In this document: one piece after another, positions 1 to 5,823 of the stretch
Numbering within the stretch: the stretch's first letter is position 1
How the letters are laid out: each line of letters opens with the position of its first letter
Source: Solirubrobacterales bacterium
GTDB lineage: Bacteria > Actinomycetota > Thermoleophilia > Solirubrobacterales > Solirubrobacteraceae
Assembly: GCA_003157595.1 (NCBI GenBank)
Contig: PMKB01000308.1
Location: 17,264 to 23,086 of the forward strand
Direction: 5' to 3'
DNA length: 5,823 nucleotides
Translations under genes and position numbers: made by a program
Notes under the pieces: model-generated
Told to the model about the DNA's origin: nothing
Database searches by the model: none
The model's input: only the letters and a program-made list of their open reading frames with translations

Positions 1-1
1 C

Positions 2-136
2 AAGTGGATCGAGCACGGCTTCGGCGCGCTTGCCCTGGAGAATCTTGCCGTCGTCGCCTTCGAGCTTCTGATCGTCGGCCTGCAGATCTTCTTCTCGTCG
101 TTTCTGCTGTCCATTCTCGGTCTGCGTCGACGCTGA
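2..136 (+). CDS. C-terminal end of a membrane-anchored family 2 glycosyltransferase (partial)
   Basis: This is the 3' end of a gene that begins before the window. It has 44 codons in the second frame and ends at TGA 134-136. The peptide starts KWIEHGFGALALE and continues into a hydrophobic stretch (VVAFELLIVGLQIFFSSFLLSIL) closed by LGLRRR. A GFG-L motif, a GLQ-type membrane helix with FSSFLLSIL, and a short basic cytoplasmic tail are typical of the C-terminal membrane region of GT2 enzymes of the dolichol/polyprenyl-phosphate sugar synthase type. Those enzymes move a sugar from a nucleotide donor to a polyprenyl phosphate. The catalytic domain lies outside the window, so neither substrate nor activity can be read here. 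The stop is only two bases from the likely GTG start of the DUF2142 gene, which suggests one operon and possible translational coupling. Another multi-pass or GT2 membrane protein with a similar tail cannot be excluded. Confidence 0.62.
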   Translation, partial: KWIEHGFGALALENLAVVAFELLIVGLQIFFSSFLLSILGLRRR

Positions 137-138
137 GC

Positions 139-2310
139 GTGCGGCGTGTGCACCGGATACTGGCGGTCCTGTTCGCCGGCGACCGTCGCGTCTGGCGCAC
201 CACCGCGATCGTGGCCGTACCGTTCGTGGCGCTCATCGCGTACTACTGCCTGCGTCCCAATCCCTACTACACGGGCACCGACAGCGTCGAGGACTACACC
301 TATGTCGTTCCCACACCGCCGCACGCTCGCGTCTGCGTTCCTGACGTCGAGCTTCCCGCCGGCACCGGGATTGTGCAGCTTCGGCTCATTTCGCAGACGC
401 CGGCACGCCCGCAGCTGAAGCTGACGTTGCGGGTCGGCGGCAAGACGATCCGCTCATCACTGCCACCGGAGAACGTGTCGGCGACCCGCATCAGCAACGC
501 CGACTTTGCGATTGCGACCACGCCTGCCCGCCCGGCCGTGCGCTCGGGCTCGTTGTGTGTGACGGCTGGAGGAAGCCTGTTGGTGAACTGGGGAGGGACG
601 CCGCTGCCAACGCCGCCGCCCTCGCCGCCGACGCTGAACGGCTCGCCGCTGGCGGCGCAGATCGCGATCTGGTATCTGCCACCCGCGGGTACCGAGCGCA
701 GCTACCTGGAGCAGGCCGGCGCCATCTTCGACCGAGCGGCGCTGTTTCGGCCGGGCATTGTCGGCGCGTGGACCTACCCCGTGCTGCTCTTCGTCGTTCT
801 GCCGCTGCTCGCGCTGCTGGCGGTGCGTTGCCTGGCGCTTGCCGTGGCGGGCCGAACGCGGCGCCTCGCGGCCTGGCTGTTCGTGATCGCCGCGGTCAAT
901 GCGTGCTGCTGGGCGCTGATCACGCCGGCGTTCCAGGCGCCCGACGAGGTCGATCACTTCGCCTACACGCAGTCGCTGGTGCAGCGCGGCGAGGGACCGA
1001 GCCAGAGCGCCGCCTCACCCCTGTTGCGCTGGTCGAGCCAGGAGAACCTCGCGCTCGAGGACATGAGCTTCTTCAGCGATCACCAGGTGGGAGACACACG
1101 GATGCCGTGGCTGTCCTCGCAGGAGCGCGCCTACAACCTCCAGGCGGCCCAGGCCGATCTGTCCAAGAGCGACGGTGGCGGCTACACCACATCCGCGGTG
1201 CACGGGCCGATCTACTACCTGGCGCTCGCGCCGGCCTACATCGTCACCGAGGGCGGCTCGATCTTTTCCCAGCTGACGTTGATGCGTTTCACATCGGCGC
1301 TGATCGGTGCGCTCACTGTGCTGTTCACGTTCCTGCTCGCGCGCGAGCTTGCCCCGGGGCGTCCGTGGTTGGCGGTGCTCGCCGCGCTCCTGGTTGCCTA
1401 TGAGCCGATGTACGGCTTCGTCTCCGGCGTTGTCAACAACGACGTCGGAGTGAACGCCGGAGCGGCCGCGCTCGAGTTACTGCTGATCAGGATGTTGCGA
1501 CGAGGCATCAACATTCCCTGGGGCGCGCTCACGGGGGCGCTGCTCGTGGCGCTGCCGATCATCAAGGGAACGGGGTTGTCGCTCTATCCGGTGGCGGGAC
1601 TGGTGTTTCTCGCGACACTCTGGCGCTACCACAGCCGCAAGCAGCTTCTCGCCTGGGTCGCGCTCGCGTTCGGCGCTCTGCTTGTCGGCGAGATCTCCGC
1701 ACATGTGTTCAACCAGGTGCAGGCCGCTTCGGCAGTCACCGGGTCGACGGTGATCAGCCACAACGCGTCGGCCGTCTCGGGGCCGCTGCACGACATTCCC
1801 GGCTATCTGTCCTATCTCTGGCAGGCCCTGTTTCCGCGGCTGTCCTTCCTCTCGCCACACTTTCCGCCGGGCCCCGAGCCGTTCTACGTCATCTTCATCC
1901 AGCGTGGCTGGGGCGCCTTCGGCTTCTACGACGTCTTCTTCCCAAGCTGGGTCTACAGCCTGATCGAGGATGCGACGTGGCTGGCCGTCGCGTTCGCCGC
2001 GATCGCGGTGGTCCGCGAGTGGAGGTGGCTGCGACGTCACTGGCTCGAGGCACTCGCGTTGCTCGCGATGCCGATCGCCGTGATCGCGGGCTTCGAGGCC
2101 GCCTACTACACCTCGGGTGCCAGACCCCTGATCGCCGAGTTCGGCCGCTACGCGTTTCCCGCGATCGGCCCGCTGGCGGTGCTGCTCGTGGGTGCGCTGC
2201 ACGTGTTCGGCCGACGCCACATGCTCACCGCGGGCATCGTGCTGATGGTCGGCATGGCCGCGCTCAGCTATGCCTCGCAGCTGCTGACGCTAACCTCCTT
2301 CTATACGTGA
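139..2310 (+). CDS. DUF2142-type polytopic membrane protein, probable GT-C-like glycosyltransferase
   Basis: This encodes 723 residues from GTG 139. The open frame reaches back to base 4, but bases 2-136 code for the preceding GT2 in another frame, so the long start is rejected. GTG 148 is a second option, and neither start has a clear Shine-Dalgarno. A first membrane helix lies at residues 21-38. A probably extracytoplasmic, strand-rich segment follows (about 40-205), with cysteines at 66 and 140 and a proline-rich linker at 155-165. About ten more helices run from 210 to the end. DUF2142 hallmarks are APDEVDHF (267-274) after the third helix, HGPIYY (355-360), VVNND (431-435) and EFGRYAFP (667-674). 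The acidic PDE motif in an early external loop resembles the layout of GT-C glycosyltransferases, which use polyprenyl-phosphate sugars outside the membrane. Catalysis is inferred; the family is formally uncharacterised. Position next to a polyprenyl-phosphate-type GT2 and other glycosyltransferases supports a role in surface glycan synthesis. Confidence 0.85.
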   Translation: MRRVHRILAVLFAGDRRVWRTTAIVAVPFVALIAYYCLRPNPYYTGTDSVEDYTYVVPTPPHARVCVPDVELPAGTGIVQLRLISQTPARPQLKLTLRVGGKTIRSSLPPENVSATRISNADFAIATTPARPAVRSGSLCVTAGGSLLVNWGGTPLPTPPPSPPTLNGSPLAAQIAIWYLPPAGTERSYLEQAGAIFDRAALFRPGIVGAWTYPVLLFVVLPLLALLAVRCLALAVAGRTRRLAAWLFVIAAVNACCWALITPAFQAPDEVDHFAYTQSLVQRGEGPSQSAASPLLRWSSQENLALEDMSFFSDHQVGDTRMPWLSSQERAYNLQAAQADLSKSDGGGYTTSAVHGPIYYLALAPAYIVTEGGSIFSQLTLMRFTSALIGALTVLFTFLLARELAPGRPWLAVLAALLVAYEPMYGFVSGVVNNDVGVNAGAAALELLLIRMLRRGINIPWGALTGALLVALPIIKGTGLSLYPVAGLVFLATLWRYHSRKQLLAWVALAFGALLVGEISAHVFNQVQAASAVTGSTVISHNASAVSGPLHDIPGYLSYLWQALFPRLSFLSPHFPPGPEPFYVIFIQRGWGAFGFYDVFFPSWVYSLIEDATWLAVAFAAIAVVREWRWLRRHWLEALALLAMPIAVIAGFEAAYYTSGARPLIAEFGRYAFPAIGPLAVLLVGALHVFGRRHMLTAGIVLMVGMAALSYASQLLTLTSFYT

Positions 2311-2340
2311 CGCGTGCGCGATGACGCCGGTCGAGAAGGT
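2293..2340 (+). promoter_or_regulatory. Possible RNA hairpin masking the GT2 ribosome binding site
   Basis: ACCTCCTT (2293-2300), in the last codons of the DUF2142 gene, is complementary to GAGAAGGT (2333-2340), the Shine-Dalgarno region of the next gene. Seven of eight positions pair, including one G-U, with one internal C-A mismatch. The 32-base loop holds the DUF2142 stop codon (2308-2310). A ribosome finishing the upstream gene would cover the left arm and free the site, which would couple translation of the two genes. The pairing is visible in the sequence; the regulatory role is inference, and the match could be chance. Confidence 0.3.
2334..2340 (+). promoter_or_regulatory. Ribosome binding site that decides the GT2 start
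   Basis: AGAAGGT differs from the AGGAGGT consensus at one base and lies six bases before GTG 2347. The alternative in-frame GTG at 2314 has no comparable purine-rich sequence upstream. The site therefore favours 2347 as the start of the GT2 gene, just ahead of the first conserved strand (VVTVAIPVLNGG). Confidence 0.65.
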
Positions 2341-2346
2341 GCAACC

Positions 2347-3309
2347 GTGCGCGGCGGCGTAGTCACGGTGGCGATCCCGGTGCTCAACGGCGGCGCGTTG
2401 TTCGCTGCGGCGCTGGCGGCGATTCGCACCCAGATCATCGACGCCGAGCTCGAGATCGTCGTGTCGGATTCTGGCTCGACGGACGGGTCGCCCGAGCGTG
2501 CGCGCGAGCTTGGTGCGCGTGTGATCGAGATCGCCCGCGCCGACTTCAACCACGGCGCGACGCGCAACCTGCTGGTCGGCGCGGCTCGCGGAAGCCATGT
2601 CGCGCTGCTCACCCAGGACGCCGAGCCGGCCGATGAAGGCTGGCTCGCCCGTCTGCTCGCCGGCTTCGGGCAGGGCGATGACGTCGCGTTGGTCTACGGG
2701 CCCTATGTGCCGCGCCCGGACGCTTCGCCGGCGGTGCGTCGCGAGCTCGAGCGCTGGTTTGGCTCGCTGAGACCCGGTGCCGAGCGCCTGGCGGCGACCG
2801 AGCGCGACCTGCCGGCGGTGGAGCTGATGGGACGACGCGGCTTCTTCAGCGACGCGAACGCCTGCATCGCCCGGGCGGCCTGGGAGCGCGTGCCGTTCCG
2901 CGAGATCGCATACGCGGAGGACCGCGCGCTCGCGCTCGACATGCTGCGGGCGGGCTACGCAAAGGTCTATGAGCCTTCAGCCGCCGTGCTGCACTCGCAC
3001 GAGTACGGCGCCCGGCAGCGCTTCCGCCGGGCGTTTGACGAATGGCACGGCCTGTACGAGGTCTACGGCTGGCGCGAGCCGGCGACGGCGGGTCGCCTGA
3101 TCTCGCAGCTGCGCGGTGAGCTGGGCCCACTGCGGCGCGACGGTGCGGGGCTGCGCACCCTCACGCGCGCTGGGGCCGACCAGCTGGTCCGCTACGGCGG
3201 CGCCGTGCTCGGCTCCCGTGGTACACGCCTGCCGGCCCGGCTTCAGCGCCGCCTCTCGCTCGAGGGGCGGGGGACCGAATTGGTGCGCGACCGGCGGCCG
3301 GCTCCATGA
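2347..3309 (+). CDS. Family 2 glycosyltransferase, rhamnosyltransferase-like
   Basis: This encodes 320 residues from GTG 2347, chosen because AGAAGGT sits six bases upstream; GTG 2314 would add 11 residues. It is a soluble GT-A fold enzyme that would act in the cytosol and move a sugar from a nucleotide donor to a growing glycan. Visible motifs are VAIPVLNGG (8-16), the nucleotide-binding aspartate in SDSGSTDGS (40-48), ADFNHGATRN (65-74), the metal-site equivalent LLTQDAEP (87-94), and acceptor-side SDANACIARAAW (168-179). AYAEDRALALD (188-198) supplies the likely catalytic ED, and HSH (216-218) is a late metal or phosphate ligand. The FNHG-TRN and TQDA motifs are common in GT2 proteins annotated as rhamnosyltransferases, but donor and linkage cannot be fixed from sequence. 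The last 90 residues are basic and helical, with no membrane helix. The stop overlaps the next start (ATGA), so the two are probably translationally coupled. Confidence 0.9.
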   Translation: MRGGVVTVAIPVLNGGALFAAALAAIRTQIIDAELEIVVSDSGSTDGSPERARELGARVIEIARADFNHGATRNLLVGAARGSHVALLTQDAEPADEGWLARLLAGFGQGDDVALVYGPYVPRPDASPAVRRELERWFGSLRPGAERLAATERDLPAVELMGRRGFFSDANACIARAAWERVPFREIAYAEDRALALDMLRAGYAKVYEPSAAVLHSHEYGARQRFRRAFDEWHGLYEVYGWREPATAGRLISQLRGELGPLRRDGAGLRTLTRAGADQLVRYGGAVLGSRGTRLPARLQRRLSLEGRGTELVRDRRPAP

Positions 3310-5414
3310 GCGAGGAGCTCGACCACAGCCGGGCCGAGCAGGAGCCCGACGCCGTCGAGCGCCAGGAGGTCGACGAGGTGCTCCAGCGTGGCCGCCTCGC
3401 GACGCTCTGGCGGCGTGTCTTGCTCACCTGGCGCTACCACGGACCCTGGAGCGTCGCCTTCCGGATCGTCACCTTCCCGCTGCGTTACACACCGATGCGC
3501 GACCGCCTTGGCGTGCAGAGGCTGGTGGACCCGACCTCCTACCAGGCACAGCGCTGGTACCGGGTTCACGGCGCTCCGGTCGTCGTGGTCATCCCGAGCT
3601 ACCGCGACGCTGAGCGCGTGCGCGCGCTGGTGCGCTCGATCAAGGCCACGACGAGCGCCGACCGCGTGCGGATCATCGTCGCCGACGACGCCAGCGGCCC
3701 CGAGCACCTGGCGGCGCTGCACACGATCGCGGGGATCGAGATCGTGGCGGGCGAGCGCAACGCCGGCTTCGCCGCGAACGTCAACCGCGGCCTGCGGGCC
3801 GCCGGCGACGAGCTCGATGTCGTCGTGCTGAACTCCGACGTGGTCGCACGCCGTCACTGGCTCGAGACCCTTCAGTACTCATCGCGCGAGGCGGACTACG
3901 TCGGCATCGTCGGCGCCAAGCTGCTCTACCCCGACGGCAAGATCCAGTTCGCCGGCACCGTGCGAAACCTCGGCGCGCGCCAGTGGTTCGACCACCGCTA
4001 CCGTTTCAAGCCCGCCGGCTTCGGCCCGTCGACGATCGCTCAGCCGGTGCTCGCCGTCACCGGTGCGTGCATGTACCTGCGCCGCTCGCTGATCGACGAA
4101 ATCGGCGAGTTCGACGAGCGCTACCCGATGGCCTACGAGGACGTCGACTACTGCCTGCGCTGCTGGCAGTCCGGTCACCGCGTCACCTTCGCGCCCGCCG
4201 CCGTCCTTGAGCATCGCGAGTCGGTCACCCGCGGGACCGACCTCGGCGAGCGCGAGCGCGAATCGCAGCGGCAGTTCTGGGCGCGTTGGGGCGAGTTCCT
4301 CGACGCCCGTCCCGTGCGCACGCGCGAGGACCGCCTCCGCGTCGTCTATGTGACCGAGGACACTGGTATCGGCGGCGGGCACCGCGACATCTTCGAACAC
4401 CTCAACGGGCTCGCCGACCGCGGCCACGAGGTGGCGCTGTACAGCCTGGCCGGCGATCCGGACTGGTTCGACCTGCGCGTCCCGGTGCACTCGTTCGAGG
4501 ACTACACCGAGCTGGTGGAGGCGCTCGGCCCGCTCGACGCGATCAAGATCGCGACGTGGTGGAACACTGCGGCCCCGGTGTGGCTGGCGAGCACGCTGCA
4601 CGGCGTCCCCGTGTTTTTCGTGCAGGACATCGAGACGAGCTACTACCCCGACGACGAATACGTCCGCAACTGCGTGCTCGCCTCCTACCGGCACGAGTTT
4701 CACTACATGACGATCTCGAGCTGGAACCGCGACCGGCTGCGCGAGCTGGGCCTCGACGCGGAGCTGATCCCGCCCGGCATCGATCTTGACAACTTTCGGC
4801 CCCTGCCGGCGCTGGCACGCCGCCGCGACATGCTGCTCGCGCTGGGGCGCACCAATCCGCTCAAGAACCTCCCGCTCACGCTCGACGCGTGGCGTGGGCT
4901 TGCGGCACCGCGGCCCGAGCTGCGCCTGTTCGGTATCGAGCCCGAACTGGCCGCGCAGGGCGCAGGGATCGTCTACGAGGAGGCGCCGTCGGACACGCGC
5001 GTCAACGAGCTGATGTGCGAGGCTGCGATCTTCGTCCAGACCTCCACGCATGAGGGATTCTGCCTGCCGGCGCTCGAGGCGATGGCGACCGGAGCGGCCG
5101 TGGTCGCCACCGACGCCCACGGCAACCGCGACTTCTGCGTGGACGGCGAGAACTGCCTTATGCCGGCAAGCCGGACCGAAGACGTCCGTGCCGCAATCGA
5201 GCGGCTGCTGGCTGACCCGGTGTTGTGTGAGCGGCTCGGGCGCGCCGGGATCCAGACGGCGGCCGACTACGCCTGGGAACGGCGGATCGACGCGCTCGAG
5301 CGCTTCCTCGTCGACGTCGCGACACCCAGGCGCGTGGACATGGACGCGATCGAGGCGGCGGCAGCGGCAGCCGCCGGGGCAGCCGCCGGGGCGAGCGCCG
5401 GCGAAGCGCTGTGA
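3306..5414 (+). CDS. Bifunctional GT2-GT4 glycosyltransferase fusion
   Basis: This encodes 702 residues from ATG 3306, whose start overlaps the previous stop by four bases. Residues 1-28 are charged, and 29-62 form a basic amphipathic helical segment of the sort that can rest on the membrane. The GT2 (GT-A) domain spans about 91-305: PVVVVIPSYRD (91-101), VADDAS (125-130), RNAGFAANVNRG (151-162), the metal site NSD (176-178), ACMYLRR (254-260), the catalytic YEDVDY (277-282) and EHRE (302-305). A linker leads to a GT4 (GT-B) domain from about 343: VVYVTEDTGIGGGHRDI, then KIATWWNTA (414-422), VFFVQDIETSYYP (436-448), the donor loop ALGRTNPLKN (512-521), and the EX7E pair E583/E591 in THEGFCLPALEAM. 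The TWW and QDIE-YYP motifs recall WsaF-type rhamnosyltransferases. All key residues of both domains are present, so two consecutive sugar additions are plausible. Donors and linkages are unknown. The tail (681-702) is alanine-glycine low complexity. Confidence 0.9.
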   Translation: MSEELDHSRAEQEPDAVERQEVDEVLQRGRLATLWRRVLLTWRYHGPWSVAFRIVTFPLRYTPMRDRLGVQRLVDPTSYQAQRWYRVHGAPVVVVIPSYRDAERVRALVRSIKATTSADRVRIIVADDASGPEHLAALHTIAGIEIVAGERNAGFAANVNRGLRAAGDELDVVVLNSDVVARRHWLETLQYSSREADYVGIVGAKLLYPDGKIQFAGTVRNLGARQWFDHRYRFKPAGFGPSTIAQPVLAVTGACMYLRRSLIDEIGEFDERYPMAYEDVDYCLRCWQSGHRVTFAPAAVLEHRESVTRGTDLGERERESQRQFWARWGEFLDARPVRTREDRLRVVYVTEDTGIGGGHRDIFEHLNGLADRGHEVALYSLAGDPDWFDLRVPVHSFEDYTELVEALGPLDAIKIATWWNTAAPVWLASTLHGVPVFFVQDIETSYYPDDEYVRNCVLASYRHEFHYMTISSWNRDRLRELGLDAELIPPGIDLDNFRPLPALARRRDMLLALGRTNPLKNLPLTLDAWRGLAAPRPELRLFGIEPELAAQGAGIVYEEAPSDTRVNELMCEAAIFVQTSTHEGFCLPALEAMATGAAVVATDAHGNRDFCVDGENCLMPASRTEDVRAAIERLLADPVLCERLGRAGIQTAADYAWERRIDALERFLVDVATPRRVDMDAIEAAAAAAAGAAAGASAGEAL
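5367..5402 (+). repeat. 12-base tandem repeat coding for AAAG units at the GT2-GT4 C-terminus
   Basis: GCAGCCGCCGGG occurs twice in a row (5367-5378 and 5379-5390). A diverged third copy, GCGAGCGCCGGC, follows (5391-5402). In frame they encode AAAG, AAAG and ASAG (residues 688-699), just before the stop. The block is GC-only except at a few positions and could vary in length by slippage. It lies past the folded GT4 domain, so a copy change would probably be tolerated. Confidence 0.75.
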
Positions 5415-5435
5415 GGCGGGCGCCGGCGCGCGCTC
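5393..5435. terminator. GC-rich inverted repeat between convergent genes, weak terminator candidate
   Basis: GAGCGCCGGCG (5393-5403) can pair with 5421-5435 if a four-base bulge is allowed on the right arm. The loop is about 17 bases. The spacer 5415-5433 is made only of G and C and contains the perfect palindrome GCGCCGGCGC (5420-5429). A shorter alternative is AGCGC (5394-5398) with GCGCT (5406-5410) around a seven-base loop. No T-run follows on either strand, so intrinsic termination is doubtful. Such pairings arise easily in GC-only DNA. Confidence 0.2.
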
Positions 5436-5823
5436 AGAGGTTCTCGGAGATCCGCGGCGCCTCGTGGTGGAAGACCACGACGCCGAGCACGAACACCACC
5501 AGGATGATCCCCAGCGGGATCAGCGCGTACTCCCAGCCGCCGAGCGCGAACGCGGCCGAGGGGTTGACGCCCTCGTGGCCACCGACCAGCGCGTGGCGGG
5601 CCTGCGCGATCAGCGCCGCGATCGGGTTGGTCATCAGGAAGTGGCCGATGAAGTGCAGGTGCAGGTTGTTGCCGATCGGAACCGCGCTTGGCCCGCACAC
5701 CTTGTGGGTCAGGATGTTGAAGTAGGTGTCGGTCTGGCTGTTGAAAACGCAGTTCTTGCCGTAATAGGCGGTGGTGTGGTGGTTGTAGTAGAAGACCGGG
5801 TAGATGATCGGCGCGGCGTAGAA
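5434..5823 (-). CDS. C-terminal part of an ABC-2 type polysaccharide export permease (partial)
   Basis: The last 129 codons of a gene on the - strand enter from the right edge, with the stop at 5434-5436. The readable part starts FYAAPIIYPVFYY, the end of a helix that in ABC-2 permeases precedes the last external loop. It then reaches NPIAALIAQARHAL (fragment residues 66-79), the conserved NP...R block. It ends with a membrane helix (about 98-117) and a short cytoplasmic tail, FHHEAPRISENL. This order matches the C-terminus of Wzm/TagG-type permeases, which export lipid-linked polysaccharide or teichoic acid with an ATPase partner. The ATPase is not in the window, and the gene directly downstream converges, so the partner must lie elsewhere. 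The loop between PIIYPV and NP is about 50 residues, unusually long, and carries two cysteines (25 and 43). Drug-type ABC-2 exporters are a less likely alternative, given the surrounding glycosyltransferases. Confidence 0.8.
   Translation of the reverse strand, partial: FYAAPIIYPVFYYNHHTTAYYGKNCVFNSQTDTYFNILTHKVCGPSAVPIGNNLHLHFIGHFLMTNPIAALIAQARHALVGGHEGVNPSAAFALGGWEYALIPLGIILVVFVLGVVVFHHEAPRISENL

Noticed and set aside
4..138. N-terminal extension of the DUF2142 frame back to GTG 4
   Set aside because: These codons give an arginine-rich peptide unlike any domain. The other frame encodes a convincing GT2 membrane tail ending at 136.
555..1403. 282-codon + strand open frame inside the DUF2142 gene
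   Set aside because: It is an out-of-frame Arg/Ala/Gly-rich translation. The overlapping frame has the clear DUF2142 motifs.
1477..2220. 247-codon open frame on the - strand
   Set aside because: It is antisense to the DUF2142 membrane helices. Its composition is charged and without recognisable domains, so it is a shadow frame.
2291..2300. Reverse-strand Shine-Dalgarno (AAGGAGGT) for a - strand gene
   Set aside because: No start codon or credible coding frame follows it on the - strand within the proper spacing.
2321..2362. 13-codon ATG mini-ORF (starts MTPVEKV) overlapping the GT2 start
   Set aside because: It has no Shine-Dalgarno of its own and ends at TAG 2360-2362. It is probably chance, although it overlaps the GT2 ribosome site.
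3879..5120. 413-codon open frame on the - strand
   Set aside because: It is antisense to the GT2-GT4 gene. Its translation is Arg/Ala/Val/Glu-rich with no motifs, as expected opposite a high-GC coding region.
5701..5823. GC drop to about 54% (hand count) at the right edge, possible foreign DNA
   Set aside because: In the permease frame, 39 of the 41 full codons here end in G or C. The low GC comes from Tyr, Asn, His, Thr and Phe content, not from different codon use.

Overview
The window looks like part of a cell-surface polysaccharide or glycan assembly locus from a high-GC bacterium. Most codons end in G or C, GTG starts are used, and the genes are tightly packed. The protein types (a DUF2142 membrane protein, actinobacterial-style GT2 proteins and a WsaF-like GT4 domain) suggest an actinobacterium, possibly of the Thermoleophilia/Solirubrobacterales type. 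That placement is inferred from sequence style, not from a database search.

Layout: four genes run on the + strand and one converges from the - strand. (1) Bases 2-136 hold the last 44 codons of a membrane-anchored GT2 of the polyprenyl-phosphate glycosyltransferase type. (2) Two bases later starts a large DUF2142-type integral membrane protein (139-2310), which carries a predicted extracytoplasmic domain near its N-terminus. (3) A soluble GT2 resembling rhamnosyltransferases follows (2347-3309). Its GTG start has a good Shine-Dalgarno sequence, which may be partly masked by an anti-SD-like sequence at the end of the DUF2142 gene. (4) A 702-residue protein (3306-5414) overlaps gene 3 by ATGA and joins a GT2 domain to a GT4 domain in one chain. 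(5) After a 19-base gap made only of G and C, the 3' end of an ABC-2 type permease (polysaccharide exporter, Wzm/TagG-like) reads leftwards from the right edge (5434-5823).

Working model (inference): the two cytosolic glycosyltransferases extend a lipid-linked glycan, and the ABC permease exports a lipid-linked polymer. The DPM-like GT2 may make a polyprenyl-phosphate sugar that the DUF2142 protein transfers on the outer face of the membrane. All + strand genes are spaced as a single operon. There is no gene-free stretch longer than about 36 bases. I found no RNA gene, mobile element, CRISPR array or convincing promoter.
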